DNA from: Gammaproteobacteria bacterium
GTDB lineage: Bacteria; Pseudomonadota; Gammaproteobacteria; GCA-2400775
Reading direction: 5' to 3'
Assembly (NCBI GenBank): GCA_015492075.1
Contig: WGFU01000019.1
Span: 41,623 to 105,622, forward strand
Length of the DNA: 64,000 nt
In this document: piece by piece, positions 34,375 through 44,535 of the stretch
Layout: each line of letters opens with the position of its first letter
Position numbering within the stretch: the stretch's first letter is position 1
Notes under the pieces: model-generated
Database searches by the model: none
What the model saw: only the letters and a program-made list of their open reading frames with translations
What the model was told of the DNA's origin: nothing
Translations under genes and position numbers: made by a program

Positions 34375-36690
34375 ATGCGATTAGGGACAATCGCTTTTCT
34401 GGCGGGCGTGATGATTGGCCTGCAATTCACTCACTTGCCACCGCTTGTGTGGTCGATACTGCTGTTTCCACTCCTGCTTGTGTTGTTGCGCTTCCCTCAT
34501 TTGCGCATGCTTACTTTACTGCTGTGCGGTGTCTTCTGGGTATCACTACGTGCGTCATTCATATTAGACGGCAGCTTGGCCACCGAGCTTGAGGGCAAGG
34601 ACGCAATTATAGAGGGATCGATCATCTCTATACCAGCAAGAAGGGAGGATTCCAGCAGATTTATTTTCACTGTGGAGACGATGCACGTCGACGGCGTGAA
34701 GATCGATGGGCCTAAGCGCCTACGGTTGTCATGGTATGGCAAGGCATCAAAAGCCGTGTCATCAGGTCAGCGGTGGCGTTTGACCGCAAGGCTGAAACGC
34801 CCCTACGGCAGTATGAACCCCGGTGGTTTTGATTATGAGCGTTGGTTGTTTCAACACCGCATCAATGCGACCGGATATGTACGCAATGACCCGGAAAATA
34901 CACGGCTCGCAGAGATGGGTTACCGTCAGTCCTTTCATCGCCTGCGCCAGCATGTGCTAGACCGTATCGGTGATTTGATGGGCGAATCAAATCAGCTCGG
35001 GATTATCCAAGCTTTGGCACTGGGTGAGCGGAGTCAAATATCGCCAGCACAATGGCAGCGTCTAACGGACACCGGGACGAGCCACCTGGTCGCAATATCC
35101 GGCTTGCACATTGGTTTGGTCGCGGCTTGGGTATTTTTTATTGTGCGCTGGTTATGGCCGCGCAGCCTGGCGCGATTTTTCAGTGTACCGGCGCTGACCA
35201 TGGCTGCCATACTGGCATGGTCAGCGGCATTTTTTTACGCTGCAATGGCCGGGTTTTCGATACCGACACAACGTGCCTTGGTGATGGTATCGGTAGTGAT
35301 GCTCGGTATTATCTGGCAACGGCCGCTAGCGCTTAGCTATGTCTGGACCTTATCACTGTTATCCGTACTCATTTACGATCCGTTTGCGCCCTTGTCCGCC
35401 GGGTTCTGGCTTTCCTACGCCGCGGTGGCAGTGATTGTCTTCGCGCTCGGAGGCAGGCTTTCAACTAACAGCCTGTGGTGGCGTTTTGGCCGCGTGCATA
35501 TAGTCGTTGCCCTGGGTTTGGCACCGTTATTGATATTATTGTTTCAGAAAGTACCGTGGTTATCGCCACTTGCTAACTTTATCGCCGTGCCTTTGGTGAG
35601 CCTTGTCACGGTGCCTTTGACCTTATTAGCGCTACCCTTTGTTGATCTGCTGCCGCGTTTGTCAGAGTGGTTATTGCTCGGCGCGCATTACAGTTTACTG
35701 CTGTTGGATAAGGTTCTCACCGCCATTTACGCCTATTCAACATTGCCTGTAGCCTTGCCTGTCCTGAGTGGCTTTAGCTTGATCAGCCTGGTTGCCGGCA
35801 CACTGTGGTTATTGATGCCACGCGGCTGGCCGGCACGATGGCTGGGGCTTGTCGGGTTTTTGCCGGTGTTTGTTTTCAGTCACGAGCGGCCGAATAGCAA
35901 TACTTTCTGGTTGACAGTATTAGATGTTGGGCAAGGGACAGCGGTTGTTGTTGTCACCAAAAACCATACGCTTGTCTATGATACTGGTGCGCGTTTCAGC
36001 GACCGATTTGATATGGGTGCCGCTGTTGTTCTGCCATATTTGCACCAGCAAGGAACGACGGCGGTAGACACCTTGGTAGTCAGCCATGCTGACAACGACC
36101 ATATCGGTGGGGCGCCATCGATACAGGAGGGTATCGTCGTAAAGCAGGTATTGAGTTCCGCAACGGAACGTTTTGACGCTGGCGTTGCCAGTGAATGTGA
36201 AGCCGGCTATTCATGGCAGTGGGACGGTGTTCATTTTGAATTACTGCATCCTGCTACTGAGTACGTCGCTAACAGCAAGCGCAGAATAAAAAATAATCGT
36301 TCTTGCGTGCTGCGAATCAGCAACGGTGTTGAAACGGTGTTATTGCCAGGTGATATAGAAAAACACGCGGAACGATATTTATTGCAACACTTCGGCGCTA
36401 AGCTCAAAGCGAATATTATTATCGCGCCACATCATGGCAGTCGCACATCGTCAAGCAAACGCTTCGTTAAACGTATTGACGCTGAGTATGTGATATATAC
36501 TGTGGGTTACCGTAACCGCTATGGTTTCCCCAAGTTACAGGTAATGCAGCGATATCAAGACACGGGTACACAAGCATATCGCACTGATGAATCAGGCGCC
36601 TTGCGCTTCGTGCTCGATGGAGATGGAGAGATTGCGCCGCCGTCACAATATCGGCTCAGTCAGCAGCGATTTTGGAACACGGTGAGATAG
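34375..36690 (+). CDS. comEC: DNA internalization-related competence protein ComEC/Rec2
   Basis: ComEC forms the inner-membrane channel through which single-stranded DNA enters competent cells. The 771-residue protein has an N-terminal membrane/OB-like part (DUF4131), the Competence domain around 200-480 ('SHLVAISGLHIGLVAAWVFF'), and a C-terminal metallo-beta-lactamase-like domain with LDVGQGTAVVV, 'VSHADNDHIGG' and 'APHHGSRTSS'. ATG at 34375 follows GGAAGG and begins MRLGTIAFLAGVMIG; an earlier ATG at 34354 has no site. The gene order comEC-exbB-exbD is the same as in Pseudomonas. Confidence 0.92.
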   Translation: MRLGTIAFLAGVMIGLQFTHLPPLVWSILLFPLLLVLLRFPHLRMLTLLLCGVFWVSLRASFILDGSLATELEGKDAIIEGSIISIPARREDSSRFIFTVETMHVDGVKIDGPKRLRLSWYGKASKAVSSGQRWRLTARLKRPYGSMNPGGFDYERWLFQHRINATGYVRNDPENTRLAEMGYRQSFHRLRQHVLDRIGDLMGESNQLGIIQALALGERSQISPAQWQRLTDTGTSHLVAISGLHIGLVAAWVFFIVRWLWPRSLARFFSVPALTMAAILAWSAAFFYAAMAGFSIPTQRALVMVSVVMLGIIWQRPLALSYVWTLSLLSVLIYDPFAPLSAGFWLSYAAVAVIVFALGGRLSTNSLWWRFGRVHIVVALGLAPLLILLFQKVPWLSPLANFIAVPLVSLVTVPLTLLALPFVDLLPRLSEWLLLGAHYSLLLLDKVLTAIYAYSTLPVALPVLSGFSLISLVAGTLWLLMPRGWPARWLGLVGFLPVFVFSHERPNSNTFWLTVLDVGQGTAVVVVTKNHTLVYDTGARFSDRFDMGAAVVLPYLHQQGTTAVDTLVVSHADNDHIGGAPSIQEGIVVKQVLSSATERFDAGVASECEAGYSWQWDGVHFELLHPATEYVANSKRRIKNNRSCVLRISNGVETVLLPGDIEKHAERYLLQHFGAKLKANIIIAPHHGSRTSSSKRFVKRIDAEYVIYTVGYRNRYGFPKLQVMQRYQDTGTQAYRTDESGALRFVLDGDGEIAPPSQYRLSQQRFWNTVR

Positions 36691-36772
36691 GCCATTTCGG
36701 TCTGATTAATAGTTCGGTATGATTGCCGATGTTAAATACGATTATTCAAACTATAACAATAGGGGTAGAACG

Positions 36773-37393
36773 TTGCTTGAACTAGTCAGTGCCGGTGGGT
36801 GGTTGATGTATCCCATCCTCTTGTGCTCGGTCATCGCAATGGCAATAGTCATCGAGCGGTTTTGGGCATTGCGGCGGCGAGCGGTCTGCCCAGCCAGTTT
36901 AGTCACTGATATTTGGCAGTGGGCACAATATGGTCAACTTGATGCCTCGCGCCTGTCCGGGCTACGCAATGGCTCGCCGCTTGGCCGTGTTTTGGCCGCT
37001 GCCATCATTAATCTGCGTCACAGCCGCGAAATCATGAAAGAGGCAGTGGAAGAACATGGCCGACAAGTGGTGCATGAGCTAGAGCGTTATCTCAACACCT
37101 TGGGTACGATCGCTTCGATTACACCGTTATTGGGGTTGTTGGGAACCGTTATAGGTATGATCAAGGTGTTTGCCGCCATTACCGATCAGGGCGTGGGTAA
37201 TCCTACGGTGCTGGCAGGGGGGATTTCCGAGGCCTTGATTACCACCGCCGCAGGGATTTCAGTCGCCATTCCAAGCTTGATGTTTTATCGTCATTTTCAA
37301 CGTCGCGTCAGTGAGCTGGCCAATTTGATGGAGCAGGAAGCCCTGAAACTGGTTGAGGTCTTGCACGGTGAACGCGAGAAAGACCCGAGTTAG
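36773..37393 (+). CDS. exbB: ExbB/TolQ/MotA-type proton channel protein
   Basis: The protein forms a proton-driven motor with ExbD in the inner membrane. The TTG at 36773, after AGGGGTAG, gives a 206-residue product beginning MLELVSAGGWLMYPILLCSV, as expected for this family; an ATG at 36719 would add 18 hydrophilic residues. Three membrane helices are visible, the later two in 'LGTIASITPLLGLLGTVIGM' and 'ALITTAAGISVAIPSLMFYR' with the conserved Thr/Pro pattern. No TonB gene is in the window. It precedes exbD by two bases. Confidence 0.88.
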   Translation: MLELVSAGGWLMYPILLCSVIAMAIVIERFWALRRRAVCPASLVTDIWQWAQYGQLDASRLSGLRNGSPLGRVLAAAIINLRHSREIMKEAVEEHGRQVVHELERYLNTLGTIASITPLLGLLGTVIGMIKVFAAITDQGVGNPTVLAGGISEALITTAAGISVAIPSLMFYRHFQRRVSELANLMEQEALKLVEVLHGEREKDPS

Positions 37394-37395
37394 GC

Positions 37396-37821
37396 ATGAA
37401 TCTTCGACCACAAGGCGCAAATGAGATCGATGTTAATCTGACCCCCTTAATTGATGTTGTCTTTCTGTTGCTCATATTTTTTATGGTATCGACGACCTTT
37501 AACCGTGAGTCGGAAATACAAATCGATTTGCCCGAGTCATCAGAACGCGCCATAGAAAGTGCGTCTGAGGCCATTGAAATTACAATTGATGTGGACGGAC
37601 AATACTTCGTCAACAAGCAACGCTTGGTCAATGTGCAAGCAGCCACATTGAAACGCGCGTTAAAAGACGCGATAGCAAATCGTAGCGATCCGCCGGTCAC
37701 CTTAGTGGTCGACGCCAATACCCCTTATCAAGCCGTCGTCACCGCTATGGACGTTGCCGCGCAACTGGGTATTGGCCGGCTCTCAAGCGTGACCCAACAC
37801 AGCCTTAAAGACGGTAACTAA
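37396..37821 (+). CDS. exbD: ExbD/TolR family protein
   Basis: The 141-residue protein has a short cytoplasmic start, one membrane helix with the essential aspartate ('NLTPLIDVVFLLLIFFMVST', Asp23), and a periplasmic domain ending in 'VVTAMDVAAQLGIGRLSSVTQ'. It partners with the preceding ExbB-type protein. Its stop overlaps the ATG of msbA by one base, so the pair is translationally tied to lipid A export genes, a common arrangement in gammaproteobacteria. The link to a particular TonB-type receptor is not visible. Confidence 0.92.
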   Translation: MNLRPQGANEIDVNLTPLIDVVFLLLIFFMVSTTFNRESEIQIDLPESSERAIESASEAIEITIDVDGQYFVNKQRLVNVQAATLKRALKDAIANRSDPPVTLVVDANTPYQAVVTAMDVAAQLGIGRLSSVTQHSLKDGN

Positions 37822-39584
37822 TGGCAATACCCATCGACGGCACGGCGGTAACGACTTACCGCCGCTTACTGGGCTATATTAAACCCTATAAAACCAATTT
37901 TTTTATTGCAGTCATAGGCATGACTGGCTATGCCGCTACGGATGCCGCCTTTGCCGCTTTGGTTAAACCTTTGCTCAACGAGAATTTTGTCAATCGTGAT
38001 CCCGACTGGATGGTATGGACGCCACTGCTTCTTTTGCTGGTTTTTATTATCCGATCACTAGGCGGATTCTTCTCGGCCTATTACATGGGCAGTGTTGGTC
38101 GTCATGTTATCAAAGATATTCGCAGTCAAATGTTTGCTCAGTTAACACATTTGCCGACAAAATATTTTGATCACTCATCCTCAGGCCATATTCTGTCAAA
38201 ATTCACCTTTGACACCGAGCAAGTAGCGACAGCGACGACGCAAGCCGTGACATTGCTGATTCGCGATTCACTGACCGTGCTTGGTTTGCTTGGCTGGATG
38301 TTCTATCTTAACTGGAAACTAAGTCTTCTTTTTATAGCTGCCACCCCTGTCATTGGCTTGATGGTGGGCTATGTCAGCAGGCGTTTTCGGAAAATTAGTC
38401 GCCGTATTCAATCGTCGATGGGTGATACCGCACACGTTGCTGAAGAAGCGATAGAAGGGCAGCGCATCATCAAGACTTTTTCAGGCCAACAACATGAAGA
38501 AGATAACTTTGAGAGAGCTAACGAGGCCAATCGCAAACAAAACATGAAAATGCTGATGACAACCGCGGCCAGTGTGCCACTGATACAAATGATCCCGGTA
38601 CTGTTTCTGGTTGGCATTGTTTATTTGGCAACCAATGAATCACTGGTTGGCCGTGTTGATGTTGGTAGCTTCGGCTCTCTTTTTGCTGCGATGTTAATGC
38701 TGTTGTCGCCCATTAAGCGACTGGCTAATATTAACGCGCCATTGCAACGCGGCATCACTGCAGCGCACAGTGTGTTTAATTTGATTGACCACGCCAGAGA
38801 AGCCGATCGGGGTAGTTATTCTATTGACCGTGCAAATGGTGCGATTGCTTATCAGGCTTTATCGTTTCATTACGATAAAGCCAACGATGTGGTGCTCAAG
38901 AATATTACGTTTAAGGCGGCTCCTGGTGAGACAGTAGCGCTGGTGGGTCGCTCAGGCAGTGGCAAAACCACGCTGATGAATTTGTTGTTACGATTCTATC
39001 CAGCCACTAGCGGCGCGATCACACTCGATGACATAAATATTAAGGACTACAGTCTGAAAAGCCTGCGCCAGCAGATCTCCTATGTGGGTCAGGAAGTCAT
39101 TCTGTTTAACGACAGCATTTACAATAATATCGCCTACGGCGGTCTGCGTGAGCGCAGCGAAGAAGAAGTCATGGCTGCCGCCAGCGCTGCGCATGTGACC
39201 GAGTTTGTTGAACACTTGCCGAGCCAGTTTGATACCCAGGTAGGTGATAAAGGGGTATTGCTATCCGGCGGTCAGAGACAGCGTATCGCCATTGCTAGGG
39301 CTTTGCTGAAAGATGCACCCATCTTGGTTTTGGACGAAGCGACCTCTGCACTAGATTCCGAATCAGAGCGTATGATCCAGGACTCCCTGAAACACCTTAT
39401 GCAAGGTCGAACCACCTTGGTGATTGCGCACCGGCTCTCGACCATTGAAAATGCCGATCGCATTATCGTACTTGACAAGGGATGCCTGGTTGAACAAGGC
39501 AAGCACGAAGAGTTGCTGGCGCTCAACGGGCATTATGCGCATCTTCATCGCTTGCAGTTTGATGGCCGCGACAAGAGCAGCTAA
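37821..39584 (+). CDS. msbA: Lipid A export ATP-binding/permease protein
   Basis: MsbA flips lipid A-core across the inner membrane. The 587-residue half-transporter has six membrane helices in residues 20-305, the 'THLPTKYFDHSSSGHILSKF' coupling region and a nucleotide-binding domain with GRSGSGKTT, 'LSGGQRQRIAIARALL' and 'ILVLDEATSALDSESE'. The family-typical 'IKPYKTNFFIAVIGM' start supports MsbA over other ABC exporters. lpxK follows after nine bases, the usual msbA-lpxK pairing. Confidence 0.94.
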   Translation: MAIPIDGTAVTTYRRLLGYIKPYKTNFFIAVIGMTGYAATDAAFAALVKPLLNENFVNRDPDWMVWTPLLLLLVFIIRSLGGFFSAYYMGSVGRHVIKDIRSQMFAQLTHLPTKYFDHSSSGHILSKFTFDTEQVATATTQAVTLLIRDSLTVLGLLGWMFYLNWKLSLLFIAATPVIGLMVGYVSRRFRKISRRIQSSMGDTAHVAEEAIEGQRIIKTFSGQQHEEDNFERANEANRKQNMKMLMTTAASVPLIQMIPVLFLVGIVYLATNESLVGRVDVGSFGSLFAAMLMLLSPIKRLANINAPLQRGITAAHSVFNLIDHAREADRGSYSIDRANGAIAYQALSFHYDKANDVVLKNITFKAAPGETVALVGRSGSGKTTLMNLLLRFYPATSGAITLDDINIKDYSLKSLRQQISYVGQEVILFNDSIYNNIAYGGLRERSEEEVMAAASAAHVTEFVEHLPSQFDTQVGDKGVLLSGGQRQRIAIARALLKDAPILVLDEATSALDSESERMIQDSLKHLMQGRTTLVIAHRLSTIENADRIIVLDKGCLVEQGKHEELLALNGHYAHLHRLQFDGRDKSS

Positions 39585-39593
39585 AGTTCGCCA

Positions 39594-40595
39594 GTGCTTA
39601 TGCCACGTCTCGATTACTACTGGTACCGCAAAAATGCAGTCGCGAATTTGTTGCGCCCACTCTCATGGTGTTTTCGTGGCTTGGTTAACGTCCGCCGGGC
39701 CCTATATCGATTTGCTCTGCTAAGGCGTGTTCGCTTGCCTGTCCCCGTTATCGTTGTAGGCAATATCAGCGTTGGCGGTACCGGCAAAACGCCAATGGTG
39801 ATCGCCCTGGTTGCCTTGCTGATCAAACAGGGTTACCGGCCCGGTATTATCACGCGCGGTTACGGTGGTGAGCAAACTAGCCAACCGATAATGGTCGCGA
39901 CTGACAGTGACCCCTACCGCGTCAGCGACGAAGCCGTACTCCTGGCACAGCGCACACAATGTCTTGTCGCCGCTTGCCCGGACAGGATTGCGAGCAGCCA
40001 ATTACTACTCAGTAAAGGCTGCGACATTATTGTTTCCGACGATGGTTTGCAGCATTATCGGCTAGAGCGAGACATAGAAATAGCGGTGATCGACGCGGCA
40101 CGCGGTTTAGGTAATGGTTATTGTCTGCCTGCTGGCCCCTTGCGCGAGCCTAAGAAGCGTTTAGACAGCGTTGATTTTGTCGTGTTTAATGCAGACAGTC
40201 AGACTAATGGTGCTCATTATACAATGACGCTGCGTTCACACGCACCAAGATGTTTATTTAGTGATGAAGAGCGATCAATAGAAAGTTTTAGTCATACCGC
40301 AGTTCACGCCATTGCCGCAATAGGTAACCCCCAGCGCTTTTATCATTCTCTGAAACGGTTGGGCTTGAGCGTGATTGAGCATAGCTTTCCTGATCATTAC
40401 AGATATACTGAACAAGACATCTGCTTCGACGACGGCTACCCTGTGTTTATGACAGAAAAAGATGCGGTAAAATGCCGTAAAATCGCCCAAGGTGATCGCT
40501 ACTGGGTTATTTCAATCGATGCTGTCCTCGATGAGAGGTTAAGCTCTTCGTTGCTTAGCGCACTACCAAAAAACATAAAACCCAGCACCCTATAG
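39594..40595 (+). CDS. lpxK: Tetraacyldisaccharide 4'-kinase
   Basis: LpxK phosphorylates the 4' position of the lipid A precursor at the inner membrane. The 333-residue protein has a membrane-facing N-terminal helix region ('YYWYRKNAVANLLRPLSWCF'), the P-loop 'VVGNISVGGTGKTPMVIAL' and 'IVSDDGLQHYRLERDIEIAV' with the DDGLQH motif. 'GPLREPKKRL' also fits. It starts with GTG at 39594, or perhaps ATG at 39600. kdsB follows after 17 bases without the small Trm112-type gene often found between them. Confidence 0.94.
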   Translation: MLMPRLDYYWYRKNAVANLLRPLSWCFRGLVNVRRALYRFALLRRVRLPVPVIVVGNISVGGTGKTPMVIALVALLIKQGYRPGIITRGYGGEQTSQPIMVATDSDPYRVSDEAVLLAQRTQCLVAACPDRIASSQLLLSKGCDIIVSDDGLQHYRLERDIEIAVIDAARGLGNGYCLPAGPLREPKKRLDSVDFVVFNADSQTNGAHYTMTLRSHAPRCLFSDEERSIESFSHTAVHAIAAIGNPQRFYHSLKRLGLSVIEHSFPDHYRYTEQDICFDDGYPVFMTEKDAVKCRKIAQGDRYWVISIDAVLDERLSSSLLSALPKNIKPSTL

Positions 40596-40612
40596 TCCTA
40601 ATAAAGGTGAAT

Positions 40613-41368
40613 ATGTTTAATATTATTATCCCGGCACGTTACGCCTCACAACGTTTGCCCGGCAAGCCGCTGCGCGATATCCTCGGCAAGCCGATGATTC
40701 AACACGTCTATGAGCGAGCCTGCCAGAGCGGGGCGAAAGAAGTGGTAATCGCCACAGATGATCAACGCGTGCTCGATACGGCAGAATCATTTGGCGCTTT
40801 AGCATGTATGACCTCTGATCAGCATCGCAGCGGCACCGATCGTATTGCGGAAGTGATTGGGTTACGTCGTTACACTGACGATGAAATCATCGTTAACATG
40901 CAAGGTGATGAGCCTATTATGCCACCACAGCTTCTCAGTATGGCGGCAGAGCACTGTTATCGCAGCGACGCCGATATCGTCACCCCAGCACAACAAATCA
41001 CACATAGCGAAGATGTATTCAATCCAAATATTGTCAAAGTGGTGGTTGATGACGCCGGCTATGCGCTTTATTTTAGTCGCGCACCCATTCCCTGGGATCG
41101 GCATCGTTTTTCTGGCGACAAGGCATCAGTGGCGACGGTAGAACATGGCTACCGACGGCATATTGGTCTTTATGCTTATCGAGCGAGCTTTATCAAGCAG
41201 TTCGTGACCTGGTCACCGGGAAAGTTAGAAGCGCTTGAGCTATTGGAACAACTGCGGGTACTGGAGCATGGAAAGAAAATCTTTGTTTTTGACGCACCCT
41301 GCGACCCCGGCTTTGGTGTAGATACTGAAGCAGATCTGGCCAAGGTTATTGGCATACTAAGTCAGTAA
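40613..41368 (+). CDS. kdsB: 3-deoxy-manno-octulosonate cytidylyltransferase
   Basis: KdsB activates KDO with CTP for lipopolysaccharide core assembly. The 251-residue protein starts at ATG 40613, six bases after AAGGTG, giving 'FNIIIPARYASQRLPGKPL' with the nucleotide-binding R-x-x-S-x-R-x-P-x-K signature. 'GDEPIMPPQLL' (metal-binding Asp) and 'FSRAPIPWDR' are also present. Length equals the family. It ends the comEC-to-kdsB run and is convergent with a small gene twelve bases away. Confidence 0.94.
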   Translation: MFNIIIPARYASQRLPGKPLRDILGKPMIQHVYERACQSGAKEVVIATDDQRVLDTAESFGALACMTSDQHRSGTDRIAEVIGLRRYTDDEIIVNMQGDEPIMPPQLLSMAAEHCYRSDADIVTPAQQITHSEDVFNPNIVKVVVDDAGYALYFSRAPIPWDRHRFSGDKASVATVEHGYRRHIGLYAYRASFIKQFVTWSPGKLEALELLEQLRVLEHGKKIFVFDAPCDPGFGVDTEADLAKVIGILSQ

Positions 41369-41379
41369 GCGTATCAGTC

Positions 41380-41649
41380 TTATTCGTCAAGAAAATGGAT
41401 ATTAAGATAAGCCAGCGAATACCCGTTACCATGTGAATTGAGAACAGGAACGGTTTCGGTGTTAGGCACACGGCGATGTGCCTCACCATGTTGATCGGCC
41501 TGAATGACGGTGTCACGTGCCTCAAGTACGAGAGCAGGGGCTTGGTCTAACACCTCAACGATGACATATTCGGTGCCCTTATAAACCACATGGCGACCGA
41601 TAAGATCACGGATTTTGTCAATATCGATTGCCAATGTATTTGTCGTCAT
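41380..41649 (-). CDS. Conserved-looking small protein of unknown function
   Basis: The 89-residue product from the ATG at 41649 begins MTTNTLAIDIDKIRDLIGRH and has strand-like segments 'VVYKGTEYVIVEVLDQAPAL' and 'DTVIQADQHGEAHRR', ending 'YSLAYLNIHFLDE'. This looks like a compact beta-rich cytoplasmic domain. It fills the whole gap between kdsB and the phosphatase gene, and an earlier ATG at 41685 would nearly reach the divergent gene. I do not recognise the family. In Pseudomonas-type genomes murB lies in this neighbourhood; it is not here. Confidence 0.6.
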   Translation of the reverse strand: MTTNTLAIDIDKIRDLIGRHVVYKGTEYVIVEVLDQAPALVLEARDTVIQADQHGEAHRRVPNTETVPVLNSHGNGYSLAYLNIHFLDE

Positions 41650-41705
41650 GCGTGCTAGTATAAAAACATGAGGGCAATGAATCAAAACAATTCGGAGACA
41701 TATTG

Positions 41706-42179
41706 ATGGTTCGGGTACTATTTGTTTGTATGGGCAATATATGCCGCTCGCCTACCGCTCAAGGGATGTTCGAGTCTCTACTCGAAAAAGAAGGCCTTGT
41801 TGACGAAATCGATGTTGATTCGGCGGGCACACATGGCTATCACGTGGGTAAAGCCCCAGATCACCGTGCGACGAGTGCGGCGTTACGGCGTGGTGTCGAC
41901 TTAAGCCAGCAGCATGCGCGTAAGGTGCGACCAAACGACTTTGAGCGGTTTGATTATGTGCTGGTGATGGATAGTGATAATTACAGCTTATTGGAGGCCA
42001 TCTGCCCGACGGAACACCAAAAAAAGCTTGAACTGTTTCTTGACTATGCTGGGTATCTAGACGTTCGCGAAGTGCCGGATCCTTATTACGGTGGCGACAA
42101 CGGTTTTGAGCAAGTGCTCGATTTGGTCGAAGCCGCTTCGGTAGGTTTACTTAAACATATTAAACAAACCCACTTATAG
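41706..42179 (+). CDS. Low-molecular-weight protein-tyrosine phosphatase
   Basis: The 157-residue protein has the P-loop VCMGNICRSPTA with nucleophile Cys8 and Arg14, and the general acid in 'VPDPYYGGDNGFEQVLD' near residue 125. It is the standard eukaryote-like low-molecular-weight phosphatase fold. Many bacterial members act on tyrosine kinases of exopolysaccharide export, but no such kinase is near, so the substrate is open. The gene is convergent with rne, with a gap of seven bases, so the two transcripts must overlap or share an unseen terminator. Confidence 0.9.
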   Translation: MVRVLFVCMGNICRSPTAQGMFESLLEKEGLVDEIDVDSAGTHGYHVGKAPDHRATSAALRRGVDLSQQHARKVRPNDFERFDYVLVMDSDNYSLLEAICPTEHQKKLELFLDYAGYLDVREVPDPYYGGDNGFEQVLDLVEAASVGLLKHIKQTHL

Positions 42180-42186
42180 TCTGAAG

Positions 42187-44535
42187 CTAGCTTTCGCCGT
42201 TTGTCTTTTCTGACAGTGCAGTCTCGCTTTTTGCGGGTTTAGGTGCCGAAGCCGACTTCGGTGTTTGTTCTTTAGCTTGAGCAACAGGCTGGGCAGGAGC
42301 CACACCAGCGCTTGCCGGTTGGTCAGATGCCGGTTTCGACCTTGCAGTTGCCGAAGCGGCTGTGCGTGCAGGGTTGTCAGATTGTACCTTAGCTGTGTCG
42401 GCATTATTAGCAGACTCGGTGCTGATGCTGCCAGTCGTCGTTGTATCACGTCTGCGCCTGCGGCCGCCACGACGGCCACGTGTGCTACGCCGCTGCGGCT
42501 TATTATCGCCATTATCTTCCGCCGATGAAGAGGCTTCGCTCTGGGGGCTGGCGCTAGTGCCTTGTTGACGCTTTATCTCGTTGGAGGCTTCTTTATTTGG
42601 TTTGTTACCCTTGGTATCAATCTCTTTGCTATCCGCGTCCGTTGTTTTGCGGGACGTTCGTTGGCCACGGTTTGCCTGACCACCACGACGACCTCGCGTA
42701 CTGCGTTTCTTAGCGGGGCTGGGACGGCGTGATGAAGTGCTACGATCCTCTTCTACCGGCGTTTTTTCTTCGGTACGTACTTTTTTAGCCGTCGTCGCAC
42801 GAGTAGTGCTATCAGTCTTGCTCGTTGTAATGCTAGGTGTTGGAGCACCAAAGACACCACCAAGAAAACGCTTAATAAAACCACCGCCATTACTGCTGGC
42901 TGTAGTAGAGCTAGTGCTGGGCGCAGGTGTTGTAGGATGGATACCCTTTACCGCAGGCTCTTCGTGACTGATTGGCTTGCTCCAAGTTTCTGGGGCTGCA
43001 GCCTCAGGCGTATCAACCATATCGAAACTGGCCACATCCGAAGTCTTTTCAGAGTCGCCATCCTGACGCACACGTTCAATCTCGTAATGAGGGGTTTCTA
43101 ATACAGGGTTAGGCACGATCAGCACATCGATATTTGCTTGTTGCTCAATGGTGATAATCGCGCTGCGTTTTTCGTTGAGCAAGAAGGTGGCGACATCAAC
43201 AGGAAGCTTTACGATGACGCGAGCAGTGTTTTCTTTCGCTGAATGTTCTTCAACCATACGTAATACTGCAAGGCCTAAGGAACGGACATTGCGAATGGAG
43301 CCTTGGCCTGAGCAGCGTGGACAAATAATCTGGCTTGATTCGCCAAGCGAAGGACGCAGCCGTTGGCGTGACATTTCAAGCAAACCAAAACGCGATATTC
43401 GCCCAACCTGAACACGGGCGCGATCTATTTTTAGCGCCGCCTTGATACGATTCTCGACTTCACGCTGGTTGCGCGCCGGTGTCATATCAATGAAATCGAT
43501 AACGATCAACCCGCCAAGGTCGCGCAAACGTAGCTGACGCGCTATCTCGTCTGCCGCCTCAAGGTTGGTATTGAGGGCGGTTTCTTCGATATCGCTGCCT
43601 TTTGTCGCTTTGGCGGAGTTGATATCGATCGATAAAAGCGCTTCGGTGTGATCTATCACTAGTACACCGCCCGACGGCAGGCCTACTGCGCGCTGATAGG
43701 CAGTTTCAATCTGTGTTTCTATCTGAAAACGTGTAAATAGCGGTACGCTTTCCTGATAGTGTTTGATTTTAGGCAGGTGCTGCGGCATCACCATTTGCAC
43801 GAAGTCATGCGCCTGAGAATAGACTTTGCTATCGTCTATTAGTATTTCCCCGATATCGCGCGACATGCTGTCGCGCAGCGCCCGAATAATAATATTGCTC
43901 TCTTGATAAACCAGGAAAGGTGCCGGCTTTTCGGCGATGGCTGTTTCAATGGCCTGCCATAGTTGCACCAGATAGTCGAGATCCCATTTGAGGTCTTCGA
44001 CATCTTTACCGGTACCGGCCGTACGGACAATAATACCCATATTGTCTGGGACATCGAGTTGGTCGAGTGTTTCGCGTAACTGGTCGCGTTCAGCCTGGCT
44101 GGCACGGCGCGAGATGCCGCCGCCACGAGGGTTGTTTGGCATCAACACCAGATAGCGGCCAGCAAGACTTATCATGGTGGTCAGAGCCGCGCCTTTGTTG
44201 CCACGTTCTTCTTTGTCGATCTGGACAATCACTTCCTGACCTTCTTTCAACACGTCCTTTATTGACGGCGATTTCGGTGTTTGTCCACCATCGGTGGTCT
44301 TATAGTAACTGGGTGATATCTCCCGAAAGGGCAGGAAACCATGCCGTTGCGAGCCGTAATCAACAAAGGCGGCCTCCAGGCTAGGCTCGATCCGTGTAAT
44401 CTTGCCCTTATAAATATTGGATTTTTGTCGCTGGCGGTGGGGGGCGTCGATATCCAGATCACACAAGTGCTGGCCATCAACAACGGCTACACGCAACTCT
44501 TCAGCTTGAGTTGCGTTGATTAACATTCTTTTCAT
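42187..44535 (-). CDS. rne: Ribonuclease E
   Basis: RNase E is the main endonuclease of mRNA decay and rRNA/tRNA processing. The 782-residue protein has the S1 domain (about 36-120, '[20 protein letters not shown]'), the catalytic DNase I-like part with aspartates in '[14 protein letters not shown]' and '[10 protein letters not shown]', and the zinc-link CPRCSGQG. Beyond residue 500 it is disordered: Ser/Thr/Pro-rich, then arginine-rich with two STRGRRGG copies, then Ala/Pro/Lys-rich. The tail is shorter than in E. coli (1061), so the degradosome scaffold is reduced or different. A 429-base upstream region suggests autoregulation. Confidence 0.95.
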   Translation of the reverse strand: MKRMLINATQAEELRVAVVDGQHLCDLDIDAPHRQRQKSNIYKGKITRIEPSLEAAFVDYGSQRHGFLPFREISPSYYKTTDGGQTPKSPSIKDVLKEGQEVIVQIDKEERGNKGAALTTMISLAGRYLVLMPNNPRGGGISRRASQAERDQLRETLDQLDVPDNMGIIVRTAGTGKDVEDLKWDLDYLVQLWQAIETAIAEKPAPFLVYQESNIIIRALRDSMSRDIGEILIDDSKVYSQAHDFVQMVMPQHLPKIKHYQESVPLFTRFQIETQIETAYQRAVGLPSGGVLVIDHTEALLSIDINSAKATKGSDIEETALNTNLEAADEIARQLRLRDLGGLIVIDFIDMTPARNQREVENRIKAALKIDRARVQVGRISRFGLLEMSRQRLRPSLGESSQIICPRCSGQGSIRNVRSLGLAVLRMVEEHSAKENTARVIVKLPVDVATFLLNEKRSAIITIEQQANIDVLIVPNPVLETPHYEIERVRQDGDSEKTSDVASFDMVDTPEAAAPETWSKPISHEEPAVKGIHPTTPAPSTSSTTASSNGGGFIKRFLGGVFGAPTPSITTSKTDSTTRATTAKKVRTEEKTPVEEDRSTSSRRPSPAKKRSTRGRRGGQANRGQRTSRKTTDADSKEIDTKGNKPNKEASNEIKRQQGTSASPQSEASSSAEDNGDNKPQRRSTRGRRGGRRRRRDTTTTGSISTESANNADTAKVQSDNPARTAASATARSKPASDQPASAGVAPAQPVAQAKEQTPKSASAPKPAKSETALSEKTNGES

